DNA from: Spirochaetaceae bacterium
GTDB lineage: Bacteria; Spirochaetota; Spirochaetia; Treponematales; Breznakiellaceae
Direction: 5' to 3'
Length of the DNA: 19,426 nt
NCBI GenBank assembly: GCA_031265015.1
Contig: JAISDG010000087.1
Location: 1 to 19,426 of the forward strand
How positions within the stretch are numbered: position 1 is the stretch's first letter; each line of letters begins with the position of its first letter. Of the stretch, positions 1-6,880 are shown piece by piece. The position numbers and the translations under genes were made by a program. Under the pieces are notes generated by a model. It had not been told where the DNA came from, did no database searches, and saw only the letters and a list, made by a program, of their open reading frames with translations.

Positions 1-45
1 CGCTACGGCTCCCGCTATGAGTTTTTCCCGTTCTTTTGTGTCCAT
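1..45 (-). CDS. Start of a divergent minus-strand gene, truncated by the window edge
   Basis: Reading the minus strand, an ATG at 45-43 opens a frame without stops to the window edge and gives 15 residues (MDTKEREKLIAGAVA). A strong purine-rich ribosome binding site (GGGAGGGG on the minus strand, about 51-60) lies a few bases upstream, which is the main reason to believe it. The charged, helix-prone start gives no family. It would be transcribed away from rpoZ, so 46-135 is a divergent promoter region. The product is unknown and the gene continues outside the window. Confidence 0.5.
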   Translation of the reverse strand, partial: MDTKEREKLIAGAVA

Positions 46-46
46 T

Positions 47-69
47 GGTATCCCCTCCCGTGGGATACC
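47..69 (-). promoter_or_regulatory. Hairpin presenting the ribosome binding site of the divergent gene
   Basis: The 8-base arms GGTATCCC (47-54) and GGGATACC (62-69) are perfect reverse complements around a 7-base loop. On the minus-strand transcript the GGGAGG Shine-Dalgarno run falls in the loop and the start-side arm, with the ATG two bases beyond. Such a hairpin could gate translation initiation. The structure is directly visible; a regulatory role is inference. Confidence 0.4.
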
Positions 70-135
70 CTAAGGATAGCACGCTTTCCGGTTTTGCCCC
101 GAAAAAGAAGTTGCACCCCGTAGCGGCTTTATGGC

Positions 136-165
136 TTTACATTTTTTCCGAAAAAAGGATATACT
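136..165 (+). promoter_or_regulatory. Sigma-70-like promoter for rpoZ and the downstream operon
   Basis: TTTACA (136-141) and TATACT (160-165) are separated by 18 bases, giving a predicted transcription start near 172. The spacer holds a T6-CCG-A6 dyad (142-156). The position fits translation of rpoZ from 227 and argues against the ATG at 131, which would lie upstream of the promoter. Confidence 0.5.
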
Positions 166-226
166 ATGCTTTTCATGCGGACGTATGATCGCATCAGACA
201 TATTTAGAGAGCAGGAACAAAGTTTC

Positions 227-430
227 ATGATTTTCCCCCTGGAAAAGCTTATCGAATACAAAAGCAATATGTACGAAATAACCTGCGCCGCATCCCGCAG
301 GGCTTACCAGCTTTCCATGCTTCGGGATCCGGAAATTGAGGGAACCGACGGAAAGGTAGTTTCCCTGGCGGCTCAGCAGGTCTTTACCAAAGAAATAGAC
401 TTCCGCATTGAGGATATCCCCGTAACCTAG
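227..430 (+). CDS. rpoZ: DNA-directed RNA polymerase omega subunit
   Basis: This encodes a 67-residue small helical protein read as the omega subunit, which assists assembly and stability of RNA polymerase by clamping the beta-prime subunit. The segment ITCAASRRAYQLS (about residues 17-29) matches the conserved omega helix (AAKRARQL type), and the tail KVVSLAAQQVF continues the family pattern. The frame is open from an ATG at 131, but that start precedes the best promoter and would add 32 unlike residues. The ATG at 227 has an AGGA about 10 bases upstream and gives the expected family length. It is the first gene of the operon leading to miaA, although 116 structured noncoding bases follow it. 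Spirochaete omega proteins are divergent, so the call rests on pattern and length. Confidence 0.8.
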   Translation: MIFPLEKLIEYKSNMYEITCAASRRAYQLSMLRDPEIEGTDGKVVSLAAQQVFTKEIDFRIEDIPVT

Positions 431-433
431 TGG

Positions 434-525
434 TCTGTCTTATTCATTTTGGCAAATCGCCTTTTCCATAAGTCTTTGCAAGCAAAGTATTTATGCGCTG
501 TGCATTGCGATTTGTTTAAGACAGA
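434..525 (+). other. Nested inverted-repeat element between rpoZ and miaA
   Basis: Four sets of complementary arms nest inside each other: TCTGTCTTA (434-442) with TAAGACAGA (517-525); CAAATCGC (453-460) with GCGATTTG (507-514); CATAA (467-471) with TTATG (491-495); and CTTTG (474-478) with CAAAG (483-487) around a CAAG tetraloop. The element is AT-rich, carries no ORF and ends about 20 bases before the miaA GTG. It has no U-tract of the kind expected for an intrinsic terminator. It could be a structured RNA, a processing site or a small palindromic mobile repeat; the sequence does not decide which. Confidence 0.6.
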
Positions 526-546
526 ACACTCGCCGGGTTCCATTCC

Positions 547-1536
547 GTGGCGGATCAGGGCTCTTTCCCGGTTTTTATCCTCTTCGGGCCCACCGGATCG
601 GGCAAGACGGCTCTGCTGGAAAAACTCTTTACCGGCTCCGGCGCGCTGTGTCCCGCGGAGGTGGTTTCCGCCGATTCCATGCAGGTATACCGGGGGATGG
701 ATATAGGTACCGCCAAACCGGACGCGGCGCTGCTTGCCCGGCTTCCCCACCATTTAATCGATATCCGTAATCCCGGCGATCAGTTTAACGCGGGGGATTT
801 TGTCCGCCTGGCCGCCGCGGCCTGCGGGGATATTGCCGCCCGGGGAAAATTTCCGGTTATCTCCGGGGGTACGGGCTTTTACCTGAAAAGCTTTATCTCC
901 GGCCTTGGCGAAGACCCCTCTTCGGATCCCCTGGTGCGGCGCTCCCTGCGGGAAGAACTGCTTCAAAAAGGCCCCGGGGCCCTTTTTGAAGAACTGGCCC
1001 GGCGGGATCCGGCATCGGCGGAACGGATACACGTCAACGACCTGTACCGGCTCCTGCGGGCCCTGGAAGTATGCCGGGTTTCGGGCCGGCCCCTGAGCTC
1101 CTTCGCGCCGGGAAAAGGGGTCCGGGGAGGGTACCGCTTTGTGATTGCCGGGTTACGGCGGGACCGGCAGGAACTGTACCGGCGGATAGAACTGCGCTGC
1201 GAGGACATGTTCCGCCGGGGGCTTGCGGCCGAAGTGGAGGAACTTTTCAGCCGGGGCTATACCCCCCGGGATCCCGGCCTGCGGGCCATTGGATACCGGG
1301 AATTTTTCGAACCCCTTCCGGGGGAAGGGTACGGTTTTAACAGGGATACGGAGGGGGTAAAAGCCCTGGTAAAGCGGAACAGCCGGCGTTACGCAAAACG
1401 GCAGGAAACCTTTTTTGCCTCTATCCCGGAGGCGGTATGGCTTCCCCCGGCCGGATCAATCGAACCGGAAGAACCGGAGAAGACCCTTGACCTTTTCAGG
1501 GGCCTGCTTCATACTTTTCTCAAGTTTATACCTTAG
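547..1536 (+). CDS. miaA: tRNA dimethylallyltransferase
   Basis: MiaA transfers a dimethylallyl group to N6 of A37 in tRNAs reading UNN codons. The 329-residue protein has the P-loop GPTGSGKT (residues 14-21), the substrate segment VSADSMQVYRGMDIGTAKP near residues 38-57, the GGTGFYL motif near residue 105, and the C-terminal RNSRRYAKRQ motif. Length is normal for the family. The start is a GTG at 547; the frame is closed upstream by a TAA at 517-519, and no convincing Shine-Dalgarno precedes it, so initiation may be weak or affected by the hairpin element just upstream. The stop codon overlaps the ribosome binding site of the next small gene, so the two are probably coupled. Confidence 0.95.
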   Translation: MADQGSFPVFILFGPTGSGKTALLEKLFTGSGALCPAEVVSADSMQVYRGMDIGTAKPDAALLARLPHHLIDIRNPGDQFNAGDFVRLAAAACGDIAARGKFPVISGGTGFYLKSFISGLGEDPSSDPLVRRSLREELLQKGPGALFEELARRDPASAERIHVNDLYRLLRALEVCRVSGRPLSSFAPGKGVRGGYRFVIAGLRRDRQELYRRIELRCEDMFRRGLAAEVEELFSRGYTPRDPGLRAIGYREFFEPLPGEGYGFNRDTEGVKALVKRNSRRYAKRQETFFASIPEAVWLPPAGSIEPEEPEKTLDLFRGLLHTFLKFIP

Positions 1537-1550
1537 AAGGAGAACGCGAA

Positions 1551-1640
1551 GTGCCCTGCGGAAGAAAACGCAAACTCAGGAAGATTGCAACCCACAAACG
1601 TAAGAAGAAACTCAGAAAAAACAGGCATAAAAACAAATAG
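1551..1640 (+). CDS. Very small basic AURKAIP1/COX24-type protein
   Basis: A GTG at 1551 opens a 29-residue frame (MPCGRKRKLRKIATHKRKKK... ending in HKNK). More than half of the residues are Lys or Arg. The MPCGRKRK and ATHKRKKKLRKNRHK patterns match the short AURKAIP1/COX24-domain proteins annotated in Bacteroidota and spirochaetes, whose relatives include the mitochondrial small-subunit protein mS38, so a ribosome-associated role is likely. An ideal AAGGAG (1537-1542) sits 8 bases before the GTG and overlaps the miaA stop. Genes this short are often missed by gene callers. The existence call is strong because of the ribosome binding site and composition; the ribosomal role rests on family knowledge. 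Confidence 0.85.
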   Translation: MPCGRKRKLRKIATHKRKKKLRKNRHKNK

Positions 1641-1663
1641 TCCGCCGCATCTGTTATAACGGC

Positions 1664-2539
1664 ATGAAGCAGGTACTGCCAGACAATCCCCCAAAGGCGC
1701 TCCCCCTTCCCGGCGGAGCGTTTTTGGATTTCTCCCGGCCCCGGGTTATGGCCATTGTGAATTGTACTCCCGACTCCTTTTATGTTCCCTGCCGGACCCC
1801 CGGGCCCGAAGATGCCCTCCGCCGGGCCCTGGAGGCGGAGGCCGGCGGCGCGGATATCGTGGATTTTGGCGCCGAAGCCTCGGGCCCGGGTTCGATTTAT
1901 ATCGATGAACAGGAGGAGATCCGGCGGCTTATGCCCGCCCTCCGGCTGTTCCGCAGGGAGTCCTCTCTTCCGGTTTCGATAGATACCCGCAAGGCCCCGG
2001 TTGCCCGGGCAGCCCTGGACGAAGGGGCGGATATCATCAACGACATATCCGCCCTGAGGGATCCCGGGATGATTCCCCTCTGTGCCGAACGGGGCGCCGC
2101 CGTGGTGGTGATGCATGGCGAAGGCCTGGGCTTTGCTTCCCGCCGGGGGGCGGGGGATTTTGTGGCGGAACTGCGGAATTTCCTCCTGGAGGCGGTCCGG
2201 CGGGCGGAGGCGGGGGGCATCCCGAAGGAAAAGATCATCCTTGATCCCGGTTTCGGTTTCGGCAAGTCAACGGAAGAAAATCTGCTCCTGCTTGCCCGGC
2301 TTGCGGAAATACGCTTCGGGGATTATCCTCTTCTTGTGGGGCTTTCACGAAAACGTTTTATCGGCGGCCTGACCCGCCGGGACGCGGAAGACCGGCTGGC
2401 CGGCACCCTGGCGGCCAACGCCGCGGCCCTGATGAAGGGAGCGGACATTATCCGGGTCCACGATGCTGCCCCGGCGGCGGATCTGGCCGCGGTAGCCGGG
2501 GCGCTGCGTTATGTTGAACGGGAATATGCGGGGGAGTAG
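1664..2539 (+). CDS. folP: Dihydropteroate synthase with divergent substrate loops
   Basis: DHPS joins p-aminobenzoate to a pterin pyrophosphate in folate synthesis. The 291-residue TIM-barrel protein shows IVNCTPDSF (31-39), SIDTRKAPVARAALDEGADIIND, LDPGFGFGKS, GLSRKRFIG and the RVHD end motif. It departs from the family where substrates bind: loop 1 continues SFYVPC instead of SFSDGG, loop 2 reads EASGPG (71-76) where ESTRPG is usual, so Thr becomes Ser73 and Arg becomes Gly74, and the MHMQG-like segment reads MHGEG. The pterin side (Asp, Lys and Arg motifs) is intact. The ATG at 1664 has no clear ribosome binding site. The next gene begins 3 bases after the stop. It may be an altered DHPS or a paralogue with another role. 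Confidence 0.85.
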   Translation: MKQVLPDNPPKALPLPGGAFLDFSRPRVMAIVNCTPDSFYVPCRTPGPEDALRRALEAEAGGADIVDFGAEASGPGSIYIDEQEEIRRLMPALRLFRRESSLPVSIDTRKAPVARAALDEGADIINDISALRDPGMIPLCAERGAAVVVMHGEGLGFASRRGAGDFVAELRNFLLEAVRRAEAGGIPKEKIILDPGFGFGKSTEENLLLLARLAEIRFGDYPLLVGLSRKRFIGGLTRRDAEDRLAGTLAANAAALMKGADIIRVHDAAPAADLAAVAGALRYVEREYAGE

Positions 2540-2542
2540 GGG

Positions 2543-3373
2543 ATGACCTGGTATCAAAAGATAGGCGAACTGTATAACCTGTTCCGTCCGGCGCTGGATA
2601 TACTCCTGCTGGCCTTTCTGCTTTACAAAGCCTACGATCTCCTGATTAAAACCCAGGCGATACAGCTGGTTAAGGGCGCGGGATTCCTGGCCCTGATCTA
2701 CTGTATTGCATACCTGTTTAAACTAACTACCCTGCAATGGCTGCTTAATATTCTGGCGCCGGGGCTGTTTGTGGTTATCGCCATCGTGTTTCAGCCGGAA
2801 CTGCGGAAAATCATCATCAGGCTGGGCCAGGGGGAACTGTTCCGGCTGGACAGTAAACCCCGGCTGGGCCAGATGGAAGCCGCGGTTACCGCCGCGGAAA
2901 TGCTCTCCCAGCAGCGCCGGGGAGCCCTGGTGGTGTTTCCCCGGAAGGTTAATATACGGAACATCACCGATACCGGGACCAGGCTTAACGCGGAAATTTC
3001 TTCCAGCCTTATCGTGACGGTTTTTGCCTTTGACGGTCCCCTCCATGACGGCGCCCTGATTGTTCACGGGGGGCGTATTGCCGCCGCGGGCTGTCTTTTG
3101 CCCCTTTCGGAACAGCAGGATATCCGGAAAAGTTTTGGCACCCGCCACCGGGCGGCCCTGGGCATGTCGGAACAGAGCGATGCGGTGATCCTGGTGGTGT
3201 CCGAGGAAACGGGGGCCATTTCCCTGGCCTATGAGTCGAAACTGTACTACGATCTGTCCCCCCTGGAAGTTCAGCGCAAGCTTAAGGAACTCCTGGACCG
3301 TACCGTCCGGGGCGGCGGGGAAAAACAGGACATCCTGGTTCCGCCGGAAAATACCTCCCTGGAAGGCGGCTAG
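2543..3373 (+). CDS. cdaA: Diadenylate cyclase CdaA (c-di-AMP synthase)
   Basis: CdaA condenses two ATP into c-di-AMP, a messenger controlling potassium and osmotic balance and wall homeostasis. The 276-residue protein has three N-terminal membrane segments (roughly residues 13-30, 40-58 and 66-85) followed by a DAC domain with DGA at residues 169-171 and GTRHRAALG from residue 199, the two hallmark motifs. Length is typical. Three bases separate it from folP, and a YbbR-domain partner starts 2 bases after its stop, the usual cdaA-cdaR pairing. glmM, which often completes this module elsewhere, is not present in the window. Confidence 0.95.
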   Translation: MTWYQKIGELYNLFRPALDILLLAFLLYKAYDLLIKTQAIQLVKGAGFLALIYCIAYLFKLTTLQWLLNILAPGLFVVIAIVFQPELRKIIIRLGQGELFRLDSKPRLGQMEAAVTAAEMLSQQRRGALVVFPRKVNIRNITDTGTRLNAEISSSLIVTVFAFDGPLHDGALIVHGGRIAAAGCLLPLSEQQDIRKSFGTRHRAALGMSEQSDAVILVVSEETGAISLAYESKLYYDLSPLEVQRKLKELLDRTVRGGGEKQDILVPPENTSLEGG

Positions 3374-3375
3374 CC

Positions 3376-4332
3376 GTGGATTACAAAAAGCTTCTGGCCC
3401 GGATTGCCGAAAAATGGCCCGCGAAAGTACTTTCCGTGGCGGTGGCGATACTGCTCTTTGCCTTCCACCGTATGGGGGATCTGCAGGAGCGTTTTTTTTC
3501 CGTTCCCCTTCAGCTTGACATGAACGGCACGCTGATTCCCGCGGCGTCTTATCCCCGGAATATCAGAATAACCCTGCGGGGAGACGCCAACAGCATTTAC
3601 CATGTCGCGGAGGAGGATATCGAAGCCCGTCTTGATCTTACCGAATACAGCGAACCCGGAGTGTACAAGGTTCCGGTACAGCTTAACCGGAAAGGCACCG
3701 CCGCGGAAGCGGAAACCCTGGAAATCAGCCTGGAACCCATGGAAATTTCCCTGGAACTGGATACCAGAATGAGCAAGTATGTTCCCCTGTCGCCGGATTT
3801 CGAGGGTTTTCTGGAAACCGGCTATGAAATGGTTTCCTATACCCTGGAACCGAATCAGGTCGTCATTGACGGACCCATGAAGCTGCTGACGGGAATACCG
3901 GAACTTTTTACCGAATCAATTGATCGGAGAAACCGCAGCGGGGATTTTACCTTACGGGTCAGGATCATGAATCCCAATCCGATGGTGATTATCCGGGGGG
4001 ATGGAACCGCGGAGTTCAGCGCTTTTGTCAGGGAACGTATCATGATTAAAAATTTTGAGGAACTTCCCATCGGCGTTACGGGGCTTCGGGAAGATCTGGA
4101 AGCCCTGCTGGATCCCCCCGTCGCGGCCCTGCGAATCCGGGGACGCCAGAACGACCTGGAGCTGCTGACAGGCGAGACCCTGCTGACCGTGGACTGTTCG
4201 GCCCTGGCGGAGCCTGGATTCTACGAACTGCCCCTTACCGTTTCCCCGGGCCCCGGCCTGGAGGCGGAACGGACGGACCCTGAAACCATCCGGGTTGAAC
4301 TTGTCCGGAAGGGGGAAGAGGACCCGGGATGA
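3376..4332 (+). CDS. YbbR-domain protein, probable CdaA regulator (CdaR-like)
   Basis: This 318-residue protein has a short cytosolic start, one membrane segment (about residues 17-31, KVLSVAVAILLFAF) and an extracytoplasmic region built of repeated beta-rich YbbR units, with recurring patterns such as VPVQL..., YEMVSYTLEPNQVVIDGP and LPIGVTGL. YbbR/CdaR proteins bind CdaA in the membrane and modulate its activity. The GTG start at 3376 follows the cdaA stop by 2 bases and uses a GGAAGG just inside cdaA. Its stop overlaps the acpS start in an ATGA junction, so translation is probably coupled. Family assignment is good; the regulatory effect on CdaA is inferred from the conserved pairing. Confidence 0.85.
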   Translation: MDYKKLLARIAEKWPAKVLSVAVAILLFAFHRMGDLQERFFSVPLQLDMNGTLIPAASYPRNIRITLRGDANSIYHVAEEDIEARLDLTEYSEPGVYKVPVQLNRKGTAAEAETLEISLEPMEISLELDTRMSKYVPLSPDFEGFLETGYEMVSYTLEPNQVVIDGPMKLLTGIPELFTESIDRRNRSGDFTLRVRIMNPNPMVIIRGDGTAEFSAFVRERIMIKNFEELPIGVTGLREDLEALLDPPVAALRIRGRQNDLELLTGETLLTVDCSALAEPGFYELPLTVSPGPGLEAERTDPETIRVELVRKGEEDPG

Positions 4333-4700
4333 TTGTGGGAATCGGCGTTGACGCGGTAACCGTTTCCAGGCTTGAAAAATGGGCCGCGGATCCCCATATT
4401 CTGGAGCGTTTTTTTGACGGCCGGGAAATTGAAACGGCCAGGGAAAGGGGCCGGGGAATGGTCCGGTCCCTGGCCGTCCGTTTTGCCGCGAAGGAAGCTT
4501 TCGGGAAGGCCCTGGGTACGGGGCTTGCGGGAATCTCCCTAAAGGATATTATGGTATTGAACGGTCTGGATACGCGGCCCGAACTGCAAACGGAAGGAAC
4601 CGCGTTGGCGGCAATGAAGGCCGCGGGCGCCCGGAAGGCTCATGTATCTTTAACCCATGAAAAGGATCTGGCCGTGGCGGTGGTGGTTTTGGAGGCTTAA
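4329..4700 (+). CDS. acpS: Holo-[acyl-carrier-protein] synthase
   Basis: AcpS transfers the 4'-phosphopantetheine arm of CoA to apo-ACP, switching on fatty acid synthesis. The 123-residue protein is of normal length and has the GIGVD start motif with metal ligand Asp8, the RFAAKEAFGKALGTG motif with Glu56, and the C-terminal HVSLTHEKDLAVAVVVLE strand pair. The ATG overlaps the stop of the YbbR gene (ATGA, 4329-4332), and the next gene starts 2 bases after its own stop. It is a well-conserved essential gene within the operon. Confidence 0.95.
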   Translation: MIVGIGVDAVTVSRLEKWAADPHILERFFDGREIETARERGRGMVRSLAVRFAAKEAFGKALGTGLAGISLKDIMVLNGLDTRPELQTEGTALAAMKAAGARKAHVSLTHEKDLAVAVVVLEA

Positions 4701-4702
4701 GG

Positions 4703-5563
4703 ATGACGGCGGAGGGGGATCTTAAAATATCCTATGCGTCGAAGGAAGAGTACACCTGTCCCGTGTGCGACGCTTCGTTCCACCGGGAGGAACTTCTTTC
4801 CGGGAGCGGCCGGCTTATCGCGGGGCAAATAACCGACGAACTCCACCGGCTGTATGAACCTTCGGCTAAGTACGGGATTATTTATCCCCTGGCATACCAG
4901 GCGACGGTTTGTCCCGAATGCTGGTTTGCCTCGATGGATCAGGATTTTTCCAGACTGCCTTCCCAGTCGAGGGACAAGGCGGAGAAAGAAGAGATAAAAC
5001 GGAAAAAAACCGCCAGGCTGATCTTTCCCTCCGCGGATTTTACCCAGCCCCGGGACATGGTAAACGGCGCCGCGTCGTTGTACCTGGCCCTCTACTGCTA
5101 TGATTATTACACCAAGGAATTTTCCCCCACCATCAAACAGGCTGTCTCCGCCCTCCGGGCCGGCTGGCTTCTTGATGAAATGCATGAAAAATATCCCGGC
5201 TACCATTATGACTGGCTTGCCCTGCTCTTTAAAAAGAAATCACAGTTTCTGTATGGCGAGGCCATCCGCAAGGAACAGACCGGGAAGGAAACCCTTTCGG
5301 GAATTAAGAACTTTGGCCCCGATACGGATAAAAATTATGCCTATGAAGGGGCCCTGTACCTTTCGGCCCTGCTTAAGCTGAAATACGGTCCCCGGGGCGA
5401 TCCCCTGTCCAGGACTGAAGCGCTGGAGAACGCCAAGCGGACCATCGCGAAGATATTCGGCCTGGGCAGATCTTCCAAAAGCAAACCCGGCCCCCTTCTG
5501 GAACACGCCCGGAATCTCTATGACAATATCAACAAAGAACTGAACGAAGACGATGACGAATAG
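4703..5563 (+). CDS. DUF2225 family protein with paired CxxC zinc-type motifs
   Basis: This 286-residue cytosolic protein has no signal peptide or membrane segment. Near the start are CPVC (about residues 19-22) and CPEC (about residues 71-74), which fit a two-knuckle zinc site, followed by a helical, TPR-like second half (LKLKYGPRG, AKRTIAKIFGLG, HARNLYDNINKEL). This matches the DUF2225 family, common in spirochaetes and Firmicutes and of unknown function. A GGAGG in the end of acpS lies at a proper distance from the ATG at 4703. The last 11 bases overlap the truA start. It sits between acpS and truA in a housekeeping operon, which suggests a basic cellular function that cannot be named. Confidence 0.8.
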   Translation: MTAEGDLKISYASKEEYTCPVCDASFHREELLSGSGRLIAGQITDELHRLYEPSAKYGIIYPLAYQATVCPECWFASMDQDFSRLPSQSRDKAEKEEIKRKKTARLIFPSADFTQPRDMVNGAASLYLALYCYDYYTKEFSPTIKQAVSALRAGWLLDEMHEKYPGYHYDWLALLFKKKSQFLYGEAIRKEQTGKETLSGIKNFGPDTDKNYAYEGALYLSALLKLKYGPRGDPLSRTEALENAKRTIAKIFGLGRSSKSKPGPLLEHARNLYDNINKELNEDDDE

Positions 5564-6383
5564 CTCCCCGGCGCGGGGCCCGCGGAATATCGTTCTCCTG
5601 CTTGCCTACGACGGCACGGACTTTTCCGGCTGGCAGACCCTGGAAAAAAGAGACCCTCCGGGAACCGTGATCTCGGGAACCGTGACCTCGGGAACCGTGG
5701 CTGCGTCCGCCGTTCCCCGGACAGTTCAGGGCGAACTGGAGAGGGCCCTGAAAAAACTCCACAAGCATCCCGTAACCCTTACCGGTTCGGGCCGTACCGA
5801 TGCGGGGGTTCACGCCCGGGGCCAGGCGGCGAACTTTTATACGGATATCCGCGGCATGGAAGCGGGCCGTTTTGTTCCTGCCCTCAACAGCCTGCTCCCC
5901 CGGGACGTGCGGGTCATGGAAGCCCGGGAAGCGGCGGAAGCCTTTCATGCCCGCTTCGACGCCCGGTCCCGGACCTACCGCTATTTTTTCCTCTGCGGCC
6001 GCGGCGCCGCTCCCGCGGAACGGCGCTACGCCCTTCCGCTTTCGCGGCGGCCGGACCTCTCCCTCCTTGCCGAATACTGCCGTTTTTTCAGGGGAGAATT
6101 TGACTGTACGGTATTCGCTTCCCCCGCCGATACCAGCCGGTCCCGCCGCCGGTACATTTACGGCGCGTCCTTCTACCCGGAAGGGGATAAGCTGGTGTTT
6201 GAAATCCGGGCCAACGCCTTTTTGTGGAAGATGGTCCGTTCCCTCTCGGGAACCCTGCTCCACTGCGAAAAAAAGGGACTGGCCCCGGAACGATTCCGGG
6301 AGCTCGCCGGTTCGGGAAAGCGGGAGCTCGCGGGGCCCACCCTGCCTCCGGAGGGACTTTTCCTGTGGCATGTGGGGTATTAG
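5553..6383 (+). CDS. truA: tRNA pseudouridine synthase A
   Basis: TruA isomerises uridines 38-40 in the anticodon arm of tRNAs. The 276-residue protein has the family start LLLAYDGTDFSGWQ (residues 16-28), the catalytic GSGRTDAGVHARG with Asp83, the RSRTYRYFF strand and the FLWKMVRSLSGTLL motif. Between GWQ and VQGELE, where relatives have a short linker, about 22 extra residues occur, made largely of the repeated GTVIS, GTVTS, GTVAA units. The catalytic frame stays open, so the enzyme is probably functional with an enlarged loop. The ATG at 5553 lies inside the preceding gene, whose TAG is at 5561-5563. It appears to be the last gene of the operon. Confidence 0.93.
   Translation: MTNSSPARGPRNIVLLLAYDGTDFSGWQTLEKRDPPGTVISGTVTSGTVAASAVPRTVQGELERALKKLHKHPVTLTGSGRTDAGVHARGQAANFYTDIRGMEAGRFVPALNSLLPRDVRVMEAREAAEAFHARFDARSRTYRYFFLCGRGAAPAERRYALPLSRRPDLSLLAEYCRFFRGEFDCTVFASPADTSRSRRRYIYGASFYPEGDKLVFEIRANAFLWKMVRSLSGTLLHCEKKGLAPERFRELAGSGKRELAGPTLPPEGLFLWHVGY
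5659..5703 (+). repeat. In-frame 15-bp tandem repeat in truA
   Basis: Three consecutive 15-base units share CGGGAACCGTG followed by four variable bases (starts 5659, 5674, 5689). Because 15 is a multiple of 3 they add pentapeptides (GTVIS, GTVTS, GTVAA) without breaking the frame. They lie in a surface linker of TruA rather than in its catalytic core. Confidence 0.85.
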
Positions 6384-6467
6384 GAAAGCGGACAGGTCGT
6401 GCGCCAAATCCAAGCCCGGGCAGCCGTGGTTATTTTTGAATTCGGAATTGCCGGGTTTTGCTCTGCG

Positions 6468-6496
6468 TTGACAGTTTCCGCTTCCGGGGTTAGCTT
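6468..6496 (+). promoter_or_regulatory. Sigma-70-like promoter of the AbiEii-type gene pair
   Basis: A consensus TTGACA (6468-6473) and TAGCTT (6491-6496) are separated by 17 bases. The predicted transcription start, about 7 bases after the -10 box, falls almost exactly on the ATG at 6503. The transcript would therefore be leaderless for that ATG, or translation starts at a later codon. Confidence 0.5.
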
Positions 6497-6502
6497 GTAA
6501 CC

Positions 6503-6880
6503 ATGGTTCTGTCCCATGAGGAAAAATTGAGCTGCATGAAGGCCCTTAACTGGGATTACACCACCCGCCCCGGCGACATGCTGGCGGCCATCGAAGGCCG
6601 CGTCGAAAGGGCCGGACCCTTTGATCAAAAAACCCTGCTGGTCCGTTCCCTGGAACGGCTCCATTGGGAATATGTCGTCGCCCTCTGGGGCGTCGAGAAA
6701 ATAAAAGCGCTCGACACCCCGGAACTTTCCCGGCGCATCTGGCCGAAAGGCCGAAGGAGGCTTTTTGATTTCGCCGTCGGAATATTACGAAAAGAACCTG
6801 TATCCCCTTCAGGATGGGGTTCTGAATACAGTAAGTCGGTGCGGAACACATTTTTTTCTGACCGGTGGAACCGCCCTTAG
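6503..6880 (+). CDS. Small protein preceding the AbiEii-type nucleotidyltransferase, possible antitoxin or partner
   Basis: This encodes 125 residues with no recognised domain. The first two thirds are helix-rich (LLVRSLERLHWEYVVALWGVEKIKAL) and the tail is aromatic and polar (TFFSDRWNRP). The ATG at 6503 coincides with the predicted transcription start. TTG 6527 (GAGG at 6518-6521) or ATG 6536 would be better placed relative to a ribosome binding site, so the true protein may be 8-11 residues shorter. Its last 116 bases overlap the next gene in another frame. Position upstream of an AbiEii-like gene suggests an antitoxin or partner, but it shows no obvious wing-helix of the AbiEi type. The function is inferred from context only. 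Confidence 0.6.
   Translation: MVLSHEEKLSCMKALNWDYTTRPGDMLAAIEGRVERAGPFDQKTLLVRSLERLHWEYVVALWGVEKIKALDTPELSRRIWPKGRRRLFDFAVGILRKEPVSPSGWGSEYSKSVRNTFFSDRWNRP

Noticed and set aside
131..226. N-terminal extension of rpoZ from an ATG at 131
   Set aside because: It lies upstream of the best promoter, has no ribosome binding site and would lengthen omega by 32 unlike residues.
6415..6460. Possible terminator after truA (CCCGGGCA ... TGCCGGG then TTTT)
   Set aside because: The arms are separated by a loop of about 26 bases, contain a mismatch and the T run is only four long; too weak to call.
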